Assembly (NCBI RefSeq): GCF_040298565.1
Contig: NZ_JBEPAK010000010.1
Coordinates: 1-64,000 of the forward strand
Source: Kitasatospora sp040298565
Lineage (GTDB): Bacteria > Actinomycetota > Actinomycetes > Streptomycetales > Streptomycetaceae
Direction: 5' to 3'
Length of the DNA: 64,000 nt
Part shown: piece by piece, positions 25,821 through 34,596 of the stretch
Numbering within the stretch: the stretch's first letter is position 1
How the letters are laid out: every line of letters starts with the position of its first letter
Made by a program: the position numbers and the translations under genes
Notes under the pieces: generated by a model
Told to the model about the DNA's origin: nothing
Database searches by the model: none
Seen by the model: the letters and a program-made list of their open reading frames with translations, nothing else

Positions 25821-26543
25821 GTGGTGGCGGTGGTGCGGCAGGAGCGGGCGCGTCGGACGCGTCGGCTGATCCTGGAGGCCGCGGCGTCGGTCTTCGACGA
25901 GTTCGGCTACGAGCGCGCCACGATCGGGGAAGTGGTCTCCCGGGCCGGGGTCACCCGGGGCGCGGTGTACTTCCATTTCGCCTCGAAGCGGGATCTCGCC
26001 AGAGGAGTGGTGGAGGAGCAGTTCGGCCAGGACGGTGTGCCCGAACGCAGCTGCAAGCTCCAGGAGTTCGTGGACACCGGCATGGTGGTCGCCCACCTGA
26101 TGCCGCGTGACCCGCTCCTCAGCGCGGGTGCCCGGCTCTCGCTCGGCCAGGACCTGTCCGACGATCTCGGTGGCGGTGCGATCCGTACCTGGATCGACCG
26201 GACGGAGGCGCTGCTGGTGGCCGCCGGCCAGCGCGGAGAACTGCTGCCGCACGTCGTCCCGGCTGACACCGCGTGGGTGATCACCGCGGCCTGGACGGGC
26301 GTGCAGATCCAGTCCCAGAAGCTCTCCGGTCGCGCCGACCTGGAGCAACGGGTGTCCGGACTGTTCCAGCACCTGATGCCGAGCATCGCGGTGCCCGGCG
26401 TGCTGGGCTCGCTCCAGATGGGGCCGGACCGCGGCGCCCAGGTGGTCGCCGAGGCCGCGGCGGGCCGTTCGGCCCCGCACGGGGGCGAGGAGTCGACGGA
26501 CGCTCGCGCCGGGACTGCCGAACGGGTGGCGGCCGGTTTGTGA
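25821..26543 (+). CDS. TetR-family regulator of the gamma-butyrolactone receptor type
   Basis: About 240 residues. The N-terminal helix-turn-helix (RQERARRTRRLILEAAASVF, then IGEVVSRAGVTRGAVYFHFA) is that of ScbR/ArpA-type receptors. The ligand domain keeps their pattern, with WIDRTEALLVAAGQRGELLP and a Trp in VITAAWTGVQIQSQ. Several GTG codons at 25821-25833 could be the start. These receptors repress antibiotic or morphology genes until an autoregulator binds. No AfsA-type synthase is present in the window, so this may be an orphan or pseudo-receptor answering another signal. Autorepression is likely (see the element just upstream). Confidence 0.9.
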   Translation: MVAVVRQERARRTRRLILEAAASVFDEFGYERATIGEVVSRAGVTRGAVYFHFASKRDLARGVVEEQFGQDGVPERSCKLQEFVDTGMVVAHLMPRDPLLSAGARLSLGQDLSDDLGGGAIRTWIDRTEALLVAAGQRGELLPHVVPADTAWVITAAWTGVQIQSQKLSGRADLEQRVSGLFQHLMPSIAVPGVLGSLQMGPDRGAQVVAEAAAGRSAPHGGEESTDARAGTAERVAAGL

Positions 26544-26599
26544 CCGGCAGGGGTGACCGGAGCCGGTCCTGGACGGCCGCCCCGGCTGCCCGGTCCGTG

Positions 26600-26628
26600 G
26601 TAGCCGGTCCTGCGCGGAAGGCGGCTAC
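26600..26628. terminator. Hairpin between convergent tetR and merR genes
   Basis: GTAGCCG and CGGCTAC form a perfect 7-bp stem with a 15-base loop. Being symmetric and between two convergent genes it could end transcription from both sides. Confidence 0.4.
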
Positions 26629-26730
26629 GAGACGGGAACCCACGCCGCTCCCGGACGGGCGCGGCCGCGGAAGCGAACGGAGCGTTCGGGCCCGCGCGTA
26701 CGGGCGGGCGGCTGAGGCCGCTGGGGCACG

Positions 26731-27540
26731 TCACCTCCGCTGACGGTGCGGAACCGGCACCTCTGCCGAGCGGTGGGGGGCAAGAACCCCCGCCGAGCGG
26801 AGTCTGGCCTCGGTGAGCGCCGTCAGCCGGGCCGAGACCGGCGCCCGTTCCTCCCGGTGATGGTTGATCAGCCGGTACTGGGCAGAGGCCCTGGTCCAGG
26901 CCCGCAGGCTCGCGGGATCACCCAGCAGGGCGGGATTGGCGAGGTAGCGGTCGGCCATGGCGGCGGCGAGTTCCTCGATCCTCGGGTCGTCCGGTTCCCA
27001 GTCCTCGGCCTCCTGGCCGCGCTTGGCGAGATCGACGAACTCAGGGTCGTCGAGGCAGTGTTCGAGCTGTGCCACGAAGCCGTCGAAGCCCTCCGGCACC
27101 AGGGCCCGGGCCAGCACCAGCGCCTCGCGCTGTGCGGCCACGTAGTCGGGGCTCAGCCCGAGGCCGGGCATCCGGTCCAGGACGGCGCAGGCGCGGTCGG
27201 GCAGCAGCGCCCGATCGCCGTCGGCGAGCCGCTGCAGCGTGTCGCGGCGCGCGGTCAGCTCTGCGATCCGGTCGTTCAGCCGCCGCTCGACATCGGCCAG
27301 GGCGGCAGTGAACCGCTCGGCGTCGGCGTCGAGCAGGGGTCCGATCTCGGCGAGCGGTACGCCGGCGGCGGCCAGTGTCCGGACCTGTACCAGCCGCAGC
27401 AACTCGTCCGAACCGTACCGCCGGTAGCCGGATCCGTCGCGCCGCGGTTCGTCGACCAGCCCGAGCTGGTGGTAGTGCCGCACCGTCTTCACCGTGACGC
27501 CGACGAAGGCCGCCGCCTGCCCGATGGTGACTCCGTTCAT
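26731..27540 (-). CDS. MerR-family transcriptional regulator
   Basis: 269 residues from the ATG at 27540 (a GTG directly precedes it). The N-terminal MerR domain is clear: VTIGQAAAFVGVTVKTVRHY, YRRYGSDELLRLVQVRTLAA and a coiled-coil dimer helix around residues 75-110. The C-terminal 150 residues are helical (GLSPDYVAAQREALVLARAL) and probably bind an effector. They do not show the cysteines of metal- or oxidant-sensing MerR proteins. The regulated gene may be the serine hydrolase upstream on the same strand, but no operator was identified. Confidence 0.9.
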   Translation of the reverse strand: MNGVTIGQAAAFVGVTVKTVRHYHQLGLVDEPRRDGSGYRRYGSDELLRLVQVRTLAAAGVPLAEIGPLLDADAERFTAALADVERRLNDRIAELTARRDTLQRLADGDRALLPDRACAVLDRMPGLGLSPDYVAAQREALVLARALVPEGFDGFVAQLEHCLDDPEFVDLAKRGQEAEDWEPDDPRIEELAAAMADRYLANPALLGDPASLRAWTRASAQYRLINHHREERAPVSARLTALTEARLRSAGVLAPHRSAEVPVPHRQRR

Positions 27541-27703
27541 CACTGCTCAGCCTGTCCTTCTCCGGCCTGGCGGATGCGCGGCCCCGCCAGGCCGTGGGTG
27601 AACGGACCCCGCCGGCCTGACCGGCTCGGCGTGGCCCCGGTGTCTTCTGCGCGGGGCGAGTTCGGAAGGAGCCCCCGGTCCCGCAGGGTACGGCCTTCGG
27701 CGG

Positions 27704-28825
27704 TCAGCTCCTCGGCCGGGCCGGATCGGTCCGCCCGTCCAGGAACACCGCCTGGACGAGCCGCTGTTGGGCGTTCTGGAACGCCGGCGCGATGGACAGC
27801 TCGGCGTCGTCCACGTAGTTCAGGCCGGCGGTCATGGTCGTGCCGCCGTCGGCGGTGCTGTACATCAGCGCTGCCGAGCCGATGGTCGCGCCGTTGTGGT
27901 GGAAGAGGGTGGGGCCGCCGGGGCCGGTGTCCTGGACGAACACCCCGAGGCCGTAACCGACGGTCGCCTCCGGCGTGCGCATTTCCGCCAGTAGAGCGGC
28001 CGGCAGCAGCCTGCCGCCCATCAGGGCGGAGAAGTAGACATGGAGGTCCTGGGTGGTGGTGATCATGTCACCACCGGCCGAGACCCAGGAGGGGTTGTGG
28101 CGGGTGACGTCGACCGTCCGCTCTCGCCCGGCGTCCCGGTAGCGGTAGTAGCTGCGGTTGTGGGGCTCGGGGACGTCCGGCGAGGCGCCCGGTGCCACGG
28201 TGCCGGTCAGGCCCAGCGGTCCCAGCACGAGCCGCTGCAGCTCCTCGGCGAACGTGCGGCCGGTGACCTGCTCGATCACCAGGCGGGCCAGCACGTAGTT
28301 GGTGTTGGAGTAGCTCCAGCCCGTCCCCGGCGCGAACCGGCCCGGCCTGGACAGGGACAGTCGGACGAGGTCCTCGGGCCGGTAGGTGCAGAACCGGTTC
28401 CTCACCCACTCCTCGCCCTGCCAGGGCACCCCCGGCTCGACCGTCCCGTCCTCGCGGAGCTCGCCGGTGTGGTTGAAGATCCCGCTGGTGTGCTGCAGCA
28501 GCATCCGCACCGTGATCCGCCCGTCCAGGCCGAAGCCGGGGAGGTGCTCCTCGACCGGCGTGTCCAGGCCGATCCTCCCCTCCGCGACCAGCATGAGCGC
28601 CGTGGTGGCGACGAAGCTCTTGGTGGTGCTGCCCGCGCGGAAGTGACCGTCGGTGTGCGCCTCGGCGCTGCGGCCCGACTCCCTGACCCCTGCGCCGCCG
28701 ACCCATGTGCCGTGCTCGTCGTTCACCCGCAGCTGGACTCCGAGGAAGCCGGACTCGGCGATCTCCTCGATCGCCCGCCGCAGCTCCGGTCGGTCCTGCC
28801 GCCGGTCGGTCCGGGTGGTGGACAT
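27704..28825 (-). CDS. Serine hydrolase of the beta-lactamase/D-Ala-D-Ala carboxypeptidase type
   Basis: 373 residues from the ATG at 28825 with an excellent GGAGGAG before it. Class C-type penicillin-binding motifs are present: SxxK at 66-69 (AGSTTKSF), YxN in WSYSNTNYV, and the third motif as HNG (LFHHNGATIGS). MLLQHTSGIFNHTGE is the conserved helix of this esterase/peptidase group. There is no signal peptide from this start, so it is probably cytoplasmic and more likely an esterase or D-amino-acid peptidase than a secreted beta-lactamase. Confidence 0.92.
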   Translation of the reverse strand: MSTTRTDRRQDRPELRRAIEEIAESGFLGVQLRVNDEHGTWVGGAGVRESGRSAEAHTDGHFRAGSTTKSFVATTALMLVAEGRIGLDTPVEEHLPGFGLDGRITVRMLLQHTSGIFNHTGELREDGTVEPGVPWQGEEWVRNRFCTYRPEDLVRLSLSRPGRFAPGTGWSYSNTNYVLARLVIEQVTGRTFAEELQRLVLGPLGLTGTVAPGASPDVPEPHNRSYYRYRDAGRERTVDVTRHNPSWVSAGGDMITTTQDLHVYFSALMGGRLLPAALLAEMRTPEATVGYGLGVFVQDTGPGGPTLFHHNGATIGSAALMYSTADGGTTMTAGLNYVDDAELSIAPAFQNAQQRLVQAVFLDGRTDPARPRS

Positions 28826-29058
28826 GCCGCTCCTCCGCGTCGTGGTGCCCGGTGCCTGCCCCGGGCCGATGCGACGACCCTCCACCCTGCCCCAGGGGCA
28901 ACCTCAACCGTGTTCCGGATCACATGTGCCGCCCGCCTGACCTCACCGCACCCTTCCCGGGGCCGGGCCCGCCGGTCCGTCCCGGTGGGCCGCGCCGTCG
29001 CGCGGGGGCGCCTCCGGCGGCAGGATCGAATGTCAGTGCTGCTCGACATGATGGGGCC

Positions 29059-31170
29059 ATGAAGGACGCAGCCACGACGGCTTCCCCCGCAGCTCCCGCC
29101 TGCCCGGCGGCCCCGGCCTCCCCGGCAGCCCTCGCCTCCCTCGCGGCCCTGGCCTCGCCGGCGGCCTACGCCGAGGCCGTCGCCACGGCCGTCCGCGCCG
29201 CCGCCGCGTACTACGCCGACGGTGCCACCCCGCTCGGGGACGACGAGTACGACGCCCTGGTGCGGGCCATCGAGGCCTACGAGCGCGAGCACCCCGGCGA
29301 GGTGCTGCCCGAGACGCCCACCGGCAAGGTGGCCGGCGGCGCGGCCGTCGGAGACGTCCCGCACAGCGCGCCGATGCTCTCGCTCGACAACGTGTTCTCG
29401 GCCGAGGAGCTGGAGTCCTGGGCCGCCGGGCTGGAGCGCCGGCTCGGCCACCCGGTGGCCGCCTGGTGCGTCGAGCCGAAGCTGGACGGGCTCGCCGTGG
29501 CCGCCCGCTACCGGGCCGGCCGGCTCACCCGACTGCTCACCCGGGGCGACGGCCTGGCCGGCGAGGACATCACCCACGCCGCCGACACCGTCCTCGGCCT
29601 CCCGGCCCGGCTCGCCGAACCGCTCGACGTGGAACTGCGCGGCGAGGTGCTCCTCACCCACGAGCAGTTCGAACGGGCCAACGCCGTCCGCACCGCCCAC
29701 GGCGCCACTCCCTTCGCCCATCCGCGCAGCGGCGCCGCGGGCACCCTGCGGGCCAAGGACCGCGCCTACCGGCTCGAGCTCACCTTCTTCGGTTACGACG
29801 CCCTCGGCCTGCCCGGCCTCGACCACGGCGACCTGCTCGCCCGGCTGGCCGAACTCGGCGTCGGCACCGCCGCCGGTACGCAGGCGGCGCCGCGTCGCTG
29901 CGCCACCCTCGCCGAGGTGGAGCAGCGGATCGGCGAGATCGCCGGAATGCGCGCCGCGCTGCCGTTCGGGATCGACGGCGTGGTGGTCAAGGCGGACGCG
30001 GCGGCCGATCAGGAGCGGGCCGGCTCCGGCTCCCGGGCCCCGCGCTGGGCGGTGGCCCGCAAGCTGCGGGCCCAGCACAAGGTGACCCGGCTGCTCGGGG
30101 TGGAGTGGAACGTCGGGCGCACCGGCATCATCGCGCCCCGGGCTGTGCTCGAACCGGTGGTGATCGACGGTGTCACCGTCACCTACGCGACGCTGCACAA
30201 TCCGGCCGACATCGAGCGCCGCGGCCTGATGCTCGGGGACCAGGTGTTCGTCTACCGGGCCGGGGACGTCATCCCGAGGGTGGAGGCCCCGCTGGTCGAC
30301 GAGCGCACCGGCGCCGAACAGCCGATCGCCTTCCCCGAGGCCTGCCCGCGCTGCGGCGACGCCATCGACACCTCCGAGCAGCGCTGGCGCTGCGTGCGGG
30401 GCCGCGGCTGCCAGACCGTCGCCTCGGTGATCTACGCGGCCGGCCGCGACCAGCTGGACATCGAGGGGCTCGGCGGCACCCGGGCCGTCCAGCTGGTCGA
30501 GGCCGGTCTGGTGACGGATCTCGCCGACCTGTTCACCCTCAGCCGGGAGCAGCTGCTCACCCTGGAGCGGATGGGCGACACCAGCGCGGACAAGCTGCTC
30601 GCCGCCATCGAGACCGCCCGCACCCGGCCGCTGAACCGGGTGTTCTGCGCCCTCGGCATCCGCGGGACCGGCCGCACCATGTCGCGCAGGATCGCCGCCC
30701 ACTTCGGCAGCATGGCCGCGATCCGCGCCGCCGACGCCGAGGCGCTGGCGGCCGTGGACGGCATCGGGGTGGAGAAGGCGGCCGTGATCCTGGCCGAACT
30801 CGCCGCCGTGGGGCCGCTGTTGGACCGGCTGGCGGCGCAGGGGGTGGGCGTCGGGGTGACGGAGCCGGCCGCTGCCGTAACAGCCCCTCCGACCGCAGCG
30901 GACCAGGGCGGTTCGGTCGGCCCGCTGGCCGGGCAGAGCGTCGTCGTCACCGGCAGCATGACGGGTGCTCTGGCCGATCTCTCCCGCAACGCGGTGAACG
31001 AGCTGATCGAGCGCGCCGGCGGCAAGGCCTCCTCGTCGGTGTCCAAGCGCACCACGCTGCTGGTCGCCGGTGAGAAGGCGGGCTCCAAGCGGGCCAAGGC
31101 GGAGGAGCTCGGCGTGTCGATCACCACGCCGGAGGAGTTCGCGGTGCTGGTGGCCGACTTCCTCCCCTGA
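29059..31170 (+). CDS. ligA: NAD+-dependent DNA ligase (LigA paralogue)
   Basis: 703 residues from the ATG at 29059. After an Ala/Pro-rich leader of about 35 residues the LigA domains follow in order: domain Ia with the DDEYDALVRAIEAYE helix, the nucleotidyltransferase domain with the catalytic Lys 141 (VEPKLDGLA), and an OB fold. The Cys4 zinc finger is CPRCGD with CVRGRGC. Helix-hairpin-helix repeats (LNRVFCALGIRGTGRTMSRR) and a C-terminal BRCT domain (GQSVVVTGSMTGALADLSRN) complete it. It seals nicks using NAD+. Streptomycetes often carry a main ligase plus a second LigA, and this solitary gene with its unusual N-terminus may be the second. Confidence 0.92.
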   Translation: MKDAATTASPAAPACPAAPASPAALASLAALASPAAYAEAVATAVRAAAAYYADGATPLGDDEYDALVRAIEAYEREHPGEVLPETPTGKVAGGAAVGDVPHSAPMLSLDNVFSAEELESWAAGLERRLGHPVAAWCVEPKLDGLAVAARYRAGRLTRLLTRGDGLAGEDITHAADTVLGLPARLAEPLDVELRGEVLLTHEQFERANAVRTAHGATPFAHPRSGAAGTLRAKDRAYRLELTFFGYDALGLPGLDHGDLLARLAELGVGTAAGTQAAPRRCATLAEVEQRIGEIAGMRAALPFGIDGVVVKADAAADQERAGSGSRAPRWAVARKLRAQHKVTRLLGVEWNVGRTGIIAPRAVLEPVVIDGVTVTYATLHNPADIERRGLMLGDQVFVYRAGDVIPRVEAPLVDERTGAEQPIAFPEACPRCGDAIDTSEQRWRCVRGRGCQTVASVIYAAGRDQLDIEGLGGTRAVQLVEAGLVTDLADLFTLSREQLLTLERMGDTSADKLLAAIETARTRPLNRVFCALGIRGTGRTMSRRIAAHFGSMAAIRAADAEALAAVDGIGVEKAAVILAELAAVGPLLDRLAAQGVGVGVTEPAAAVTAPPTAADQGGSVGPLAGQSVVVTGSMTGALADLSRNAVNELIERAGGKASSSVSKRTTLLVAGEKAGSKRAKAEELGVSITTPEEFAVLVADFLP

Positions 31171-31377
31171 CCTGCCGGCCCGGCCGGACCTGGCCCCGCC
31201 GGACCTGGCCCCGCCGGACCCGGCCCGCGGATCCGCCGGCCCTCCGGTGTGCCGGCCCGCCGGCCCGCCGTTTCCCGGGTCGCGCCGGGTACCAGAAAAG
31301 GCCTGATCACCGGCGGCGCCGGTGCGGTAAGGTGACCGACGCCGCATACGACCGTCACGCAGGGAGGTGAGACCCAT

Positions 31378-31437
31378 TACCGGTATGTCCGAACGGGTGC
31401 TCCCGGAGCGCGGCCGTGCGGGCGCCCCGCGCGCGTA
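31378..31437 (+). CDS. Possible AUU- or AUG-initiated leader peptide
   Basis: A near-perfect Shine-Dalgarno (gggaggtgag) is followed at normal spacing by ATT at 31378. In the same frame comes an ATG at 31384, encoding MSERVLPERGRAGAPRA before TAG at 31435-31437. The ATG alone is about 14 bases from the SD, so the ATT fits better as start, though AUU starts are rare. The frame precedes a hairpin pair and the HemK-like gene by about 90 bases. It looks like a regulatory upstream frame. No amino-acid run other than Arg/Ala stands out. Confidence 0.35.
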
Positions 31438-31457
31438 GCGCGGACGCGTCGACGCGG

Positions 31458-31493
31458 CGTCGGCCCTGGCGGGAGCCCCGACGGAGTCCTCCG
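31458..31493 (+). promoter_or_regulatory. Two mutually exclusive hairpins before the HemK-like gene
   Basis: CGTCGG (31458-31463) pairs with CCGACG (31478-31483). CGGAG (31482-31486) pairs with CTCCG (31489-31493). The two stems share bases 31482-31483, so only one can form fully. With the short frame upstream this is compatible with translation-dependent control of the next gene. Confidence 0.4.
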
Positions 31494-31523
31494 TTGTCCT
31501 CCTGTCCTGCCCAAGGGGTCCCT

Positions 31524-32315
31524 TTGCCGGTCTTTCCCTCCACCGCTCTCCGTTCCTCGGTCGTCGCCCGGCTGCGTGCCGCCGGCTGCGTGTTCGCCGA
31601 GGACGAGGCGCGGATCCTGCTCACCGCCGCCGCCACACCCTCCGGACTGGCTGCCATGGTCCGGGCCCGCGCCGAGGGGCGGCCGCTCGAACACGTCGTC
31701 GGCTGGGCGGAGTTCGCCGGGCTGCGGATCGCCGTCGACCCCGGCGTGTTCGTGCCGCGCCGGCGCAGCGAGTTCCTGGCCGCCGCTGCCGCCCGGCTGG
31801 CCCGCCCCGGTGCGCTGGTCGTCGACCTGTGCTGCGGCAGCGGTGCGCTCGGTGCCGCCGTGGTGGCTGCGGCCGGCCACCCGGTCGAGCTCTACGCGGC
31901 CGATCTCGATCCGGCCGCCGTCCACTGCGCCCGGCGCAACCTGGCGGGCACCGGCGCGCGGGTCTTCGAGGGCGACCTGTTCTCCGCCCTGCCCGACGCG
32001 CTGCGCGGGCGGGTGGACGTGCTGATCGCCAACGTCCCGTACGTTCCGACCGGTGACATCGAACTGCTGCCCACCGAGGCCCGGGTCCACGAGGCCCGGC
32101 CCGCACTGGACGGCGGCACCGACGGGCTGGACGTGCTGCGCCGGGTGGCCGCCGGGGCGCCGGGCTGGCTGGCCGCCGGAGGGTCGCTGCTGTTCGAGAC
32201 CAGTGACCGGCAGGCGGCGGGCGCACTGGCCGTGGCCCGGGCGGCCGGCCTGGCGGCCGTCGCCCGCCGGGACGACGAACTGGACGCCACGGTGGTCGTC
32301 GCGACCAGGCCGTGA
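31524..32315 (+). CDS. HemK/PrmC-like protein N5-glutamine methyltransferase
   Basis: The homology begins near LPVFPSTALRSSVVARLRAAG, where a TTG at 31524 has AAGGGG five bases upstream; other starts are possible. The 263-residue product has an N-terminal helical domain with HVVGWAEFAGLRI and the SAM-binding core VVDLCCGSGALGAA and LYAADLDPAAV. The catalytic NPPY loop reads NVPYVPT here. Such enzymes methylate Gln of release factors or ribosomal proteins. The NVPY variant is typical of the paralogous 'putative' N5-glutamine methyltransferase group rather than PrmC itself, so the substrate is uncertain. Confidence 0.88.
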   Translation: MPVFPSTALRSSVVARLRAAGCVFAEDEARILLTAAATPSGLAAMVRARAEGRPLEHVVGWAEFAGLRIAVDPGVFVPRRRSEFLAAAAARLARPGALVVDLCCGSGALGAAVVAAAGHPVELYAADLDPAAVHCARRNLAGTGARVFEGDLFSALPDALRGRVDVLIANVPYVPTGDIELLPTEARVHEARPALDGGTDGLDVLRRVAAGAPGWLAAGGSLLFETSDRQAAGALAVARAAGLAAVARRDDELDATVVVATRP

Positions 32316-32458
32316 GTGAGGACCGCCCCGGTCACCGCACCCCCGTGACGGTGGCCGGGACGGTCGGGACAGTCGGACCAACTCCCGAGCCAGCGCCCGG
32401 TCAGCCCTCGGACCAGCGCCCGGACCGACCCCCGGTCCAGCCCCGCTTCGGCCCGTCC

Positions 32459-32887
32459 TCAGATGGTGGTCCCGTACACGTGGTCCACGGGGATGGTGAG
32501 CAGCACCCGGCGGTCCGCGACCATCGCCTGGCGGTACTCCGCCCAGTCCGGGTGCTCCCCGGCGGCCCGGCGGTAGTAGTCCACCAGCGCCTCGACCTCG
32601 GGCCCGTGCGGGTCGGTGCCCGGGCCGGTGAGGGTGGCGACGCCCTCGGCGGTCGCCCAGGAACGGCCGTCCGGTCCGGTGACCTCCAGGCTGACCCGCG
32701 GATCCCGGCGCAGGTTCGCCGTCTTGGCGAGCCCCTCCCGGGTGGAGATCAGGATCGCGTTCGCCTCCCGGTCGTAGTAGGGCATGACGGGGGAGAGTTG
32801 GGGACGGCCGTCCGCCTTGATGGTGGCGAGGATGCCCAGGCGGCTCTGGGCGAGGAGCGCGTACGGGTCGTAAGCAGTGGTGGTCAT
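32459..32887 (-). CDS. PPOX-class F420-dependent oxidoreductase
   Basis: 142 residues from the ATG at 32887 (MTTTAYDPYALLAQSRLGIL). The split-barrel flavin/F420-binding fold is recognised by LGILATIKADGRPQLSPVMPYYD, ILISTREGLAKTANLRRDPRV and RRVLLTIPVDHVYGT. Members of this actinobacterial group reduce small substrates with F420H2. It stands alone between a methyltransferase and a decarboxylase gene on opposite strands and its substrate is unknown. Confidence 0.9.
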   Translation of the reverse strand: MTTTAYDPYALLAQSRLGILATIKADGRPQLSPVMPYYDREANAILISTREGLAKTANLRRDPRVSLEVTGPDGRSWATAEGVATLTGPGTDPHGPEVEALVDYYRRAAGEHPDWAEYRQAMVADRRVLLTIPVDHVYGTTI

Positions 32888-33067
32888 GGGACCATCATCG
32901 GGCTTCACACCGGTGTCAAGGTCAAGGGGTGGCAGGTGTGTTGCGCAGCGGGTGCGCGCGGCGGACGGCGGACGTCCGCCGCGCCGCCCCGTCGCCCCGC
33001 GTGTGACCGACACGCCCAGGAGTCTCCACGGCGACGGGGCGCATCCGCAACACGCCGCTCGCCGCGG

Positions 33068-34465
33068 TCAGTTCGGCGCCAGCTTCCGGACGGCGCCGGA
33101 CAGCGCGGTCGCGGTGCGGCGCACGTCCGCGTCCGTGGTGCGCCAGTTGCTGAAGGCCGCGCGCAGGGCGGCCTGCCCGCCGTAGCGGGTGGGCGTCAGG
33201 AAGGCCTCGTCGGAGACCTCGGCCGCGAGCGCGGCGAGCCGCTCCGGGGTGGGGTCCTCGGCCAGCGTGAAGCAGACCACGTTGAGCCGGACCGGGGCGA
33301 GCAGGCGCAGGCCGTCGGTCGCGTCGACGGCCTCGCCGAGCGCGCGGGCGCCGGTGACGCAGCGTTCCACGATCTCCCGGTGCCCGGCCCGGCCGTAGGC
33401 GCGCAGGGTGAACCAGGCGGCGAGCGCGCGCAGTCGGTGCGAGTTCTCCGGGGTGAGGTGGACGAGGTCCGGGTGCTCGCCGAGGGGGCCGAGGTAGGCG
33501 GCGGCGTTCCGGAAGACCTTCGCCTGGAGGTCGCGGCGGCGGGTGAACTGCACGGCGCTGTCGTAGGGGACGTTGAGCCACTTGTGGAGGTCCACGCAGA
33601 CCGAGTCGGCGAGGTCCAGGCCGGCCACCAGCCCGGCGTGCTCCGGCACGAGGGCCGCGAAGGCGCCGAAGGCGGCGTCCACGTGCAGCCAGAAGTCGTG
33701 ACGGTCCCGGAGGGCCGCGATCGCGGTCAGGTCGTCGAAGTCGACGGTGTTCACGGTGCCCGCGTTCGCCACCACGACGCACGGGCCTTCGGCCTCGGCG
33801 AGTGCCCGCTCCAGCGCGGCGACGTCCACGGCCTCGCGGCCGGGCAGGGTGGGCACGGCGGTCAGTGCCCGGCGGCCCAGGCCCAGCACGCTCAGCGCCT
33901 TGGACACGCTGGAGTGCGCGCTGCCCGACAGCACCCGCACCCGGCCCAGCGCGGCGGCCCCGTCCTCGGCCACGTCCACGCCGAGCCGCTCGCCGAGCCA
34001 CTCCCGGGCGATCGCCAGACCGACGGTGTTGGACATGGTCGCACCGCTGACGAAGGTCCCGTCGTGCGCGGGGGAGAGGCCGAACAGGTCGCGCAGCCAG
34101 CCGACGGTCTCCGCCTCCAGGTGCTGACCGGCCGGATCCAGCGAGGAGTTGGAGTTCTGGTCGGCGGTGGAGGTCAGCCAGTCGCCCGCCAGCGCGGCCG
34201 GAGTCGCGCCGCCCGTGACGAAGCCGAAGTAGCGCGGGCCGGCGCCTGCCGACAGCCGGGGCTGCCAGCGTTCGCCGAACGCCGCCAGGGCGGCTCGCAG
34301 GCCCTCGCCCTCCTCGGGAAGCGGCTGGGCCGGTGTCGGCGGATCCGGGTGCCGGGGGACGACCGGGCGGTCGGCGAGGCCGGCGAGGAACGCGGCGGCC
34401 TGCCGTCGGGTCTCCTCCAGCAGGGCGGGCAAGTGGGCCAGGTCGGCGGCGAGTTCGGGGTGCAT
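33068..34465 (-). CDS. Group II PLP-dependent decarboxylase/aminotransferase-like enzyme
   Basis: 465 residues from the ATG at 34465. The fold-type I pattern of group II decarboxylases is clear: GPRYFGFVTGGATPAAL and the TSTADQNSN region near the N-terminus, GTFVSGATMSNTVGL contacting phosphate, SGSAHSSVSKAL, LHVDAAFGAF with the cofactor-ring Asp, and the Schiff-base Lys in DLHKWLNVPYDS. It likely decarboxylates an aromatic or acidic amino acid. The DAAFGAF in place of DAA(W/Y)GG suggests a substrate different from the usual DOPA or glutamate enzymes. No linked transporter or biosynthetic partner points to the product. Confidence 0.9.
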   Translation of the reverse strand: MHPELAADLAHLPALLEETRRQAAAFLAGLADRPVVPRHPDPPTPAQPLPEEGEGLRAALAAFGERWQPRLSAGAGPRYFGFVTGGATPAALAGDWLTSTADQNSNSSLDPAGQHLEAETVGWLRDLFGLSPAHDGTFVSGATMSNTVGLAIAREWLGERLGVDVAEDGAAALGRVRVLSGSAHSSVSKALSVLGLGRRALTAVPTLPGREAVDVAALERALAEAEGPCVVVANAGTVNTVDFDDLTAIAALRDRHDFWLHVDAAFGAFAALVPEHAGLVAGLDLADSVCVDLHKWLNVPYDSAVQFTRRRDLQAKVFRNAAAYLGPLGEHPDLVHLTPENSHRLRALAAWFTLRAYGRAGHREIVERCVTGARALGEAVDATDGLRLLAPVRLNVVCFTLAEDPTPERLAALAAEVSDEAFLTPTRYGGQAALRAAFSNWRTTDADVRRTATALSGAVRKLAPN

Positions 34466-34596
34466 GGGGCTTCTCCGTTGATCGGACGTCAGCCCGACGG
34501 TAGCGGGACGGAGAGACGGTGTCGCGGGCCAATCCGACCCGAGTGGCCTGGTCGGAGGAGGTGCGCCGACCGCCGGGGGCGGGACCGGCGCCGACC

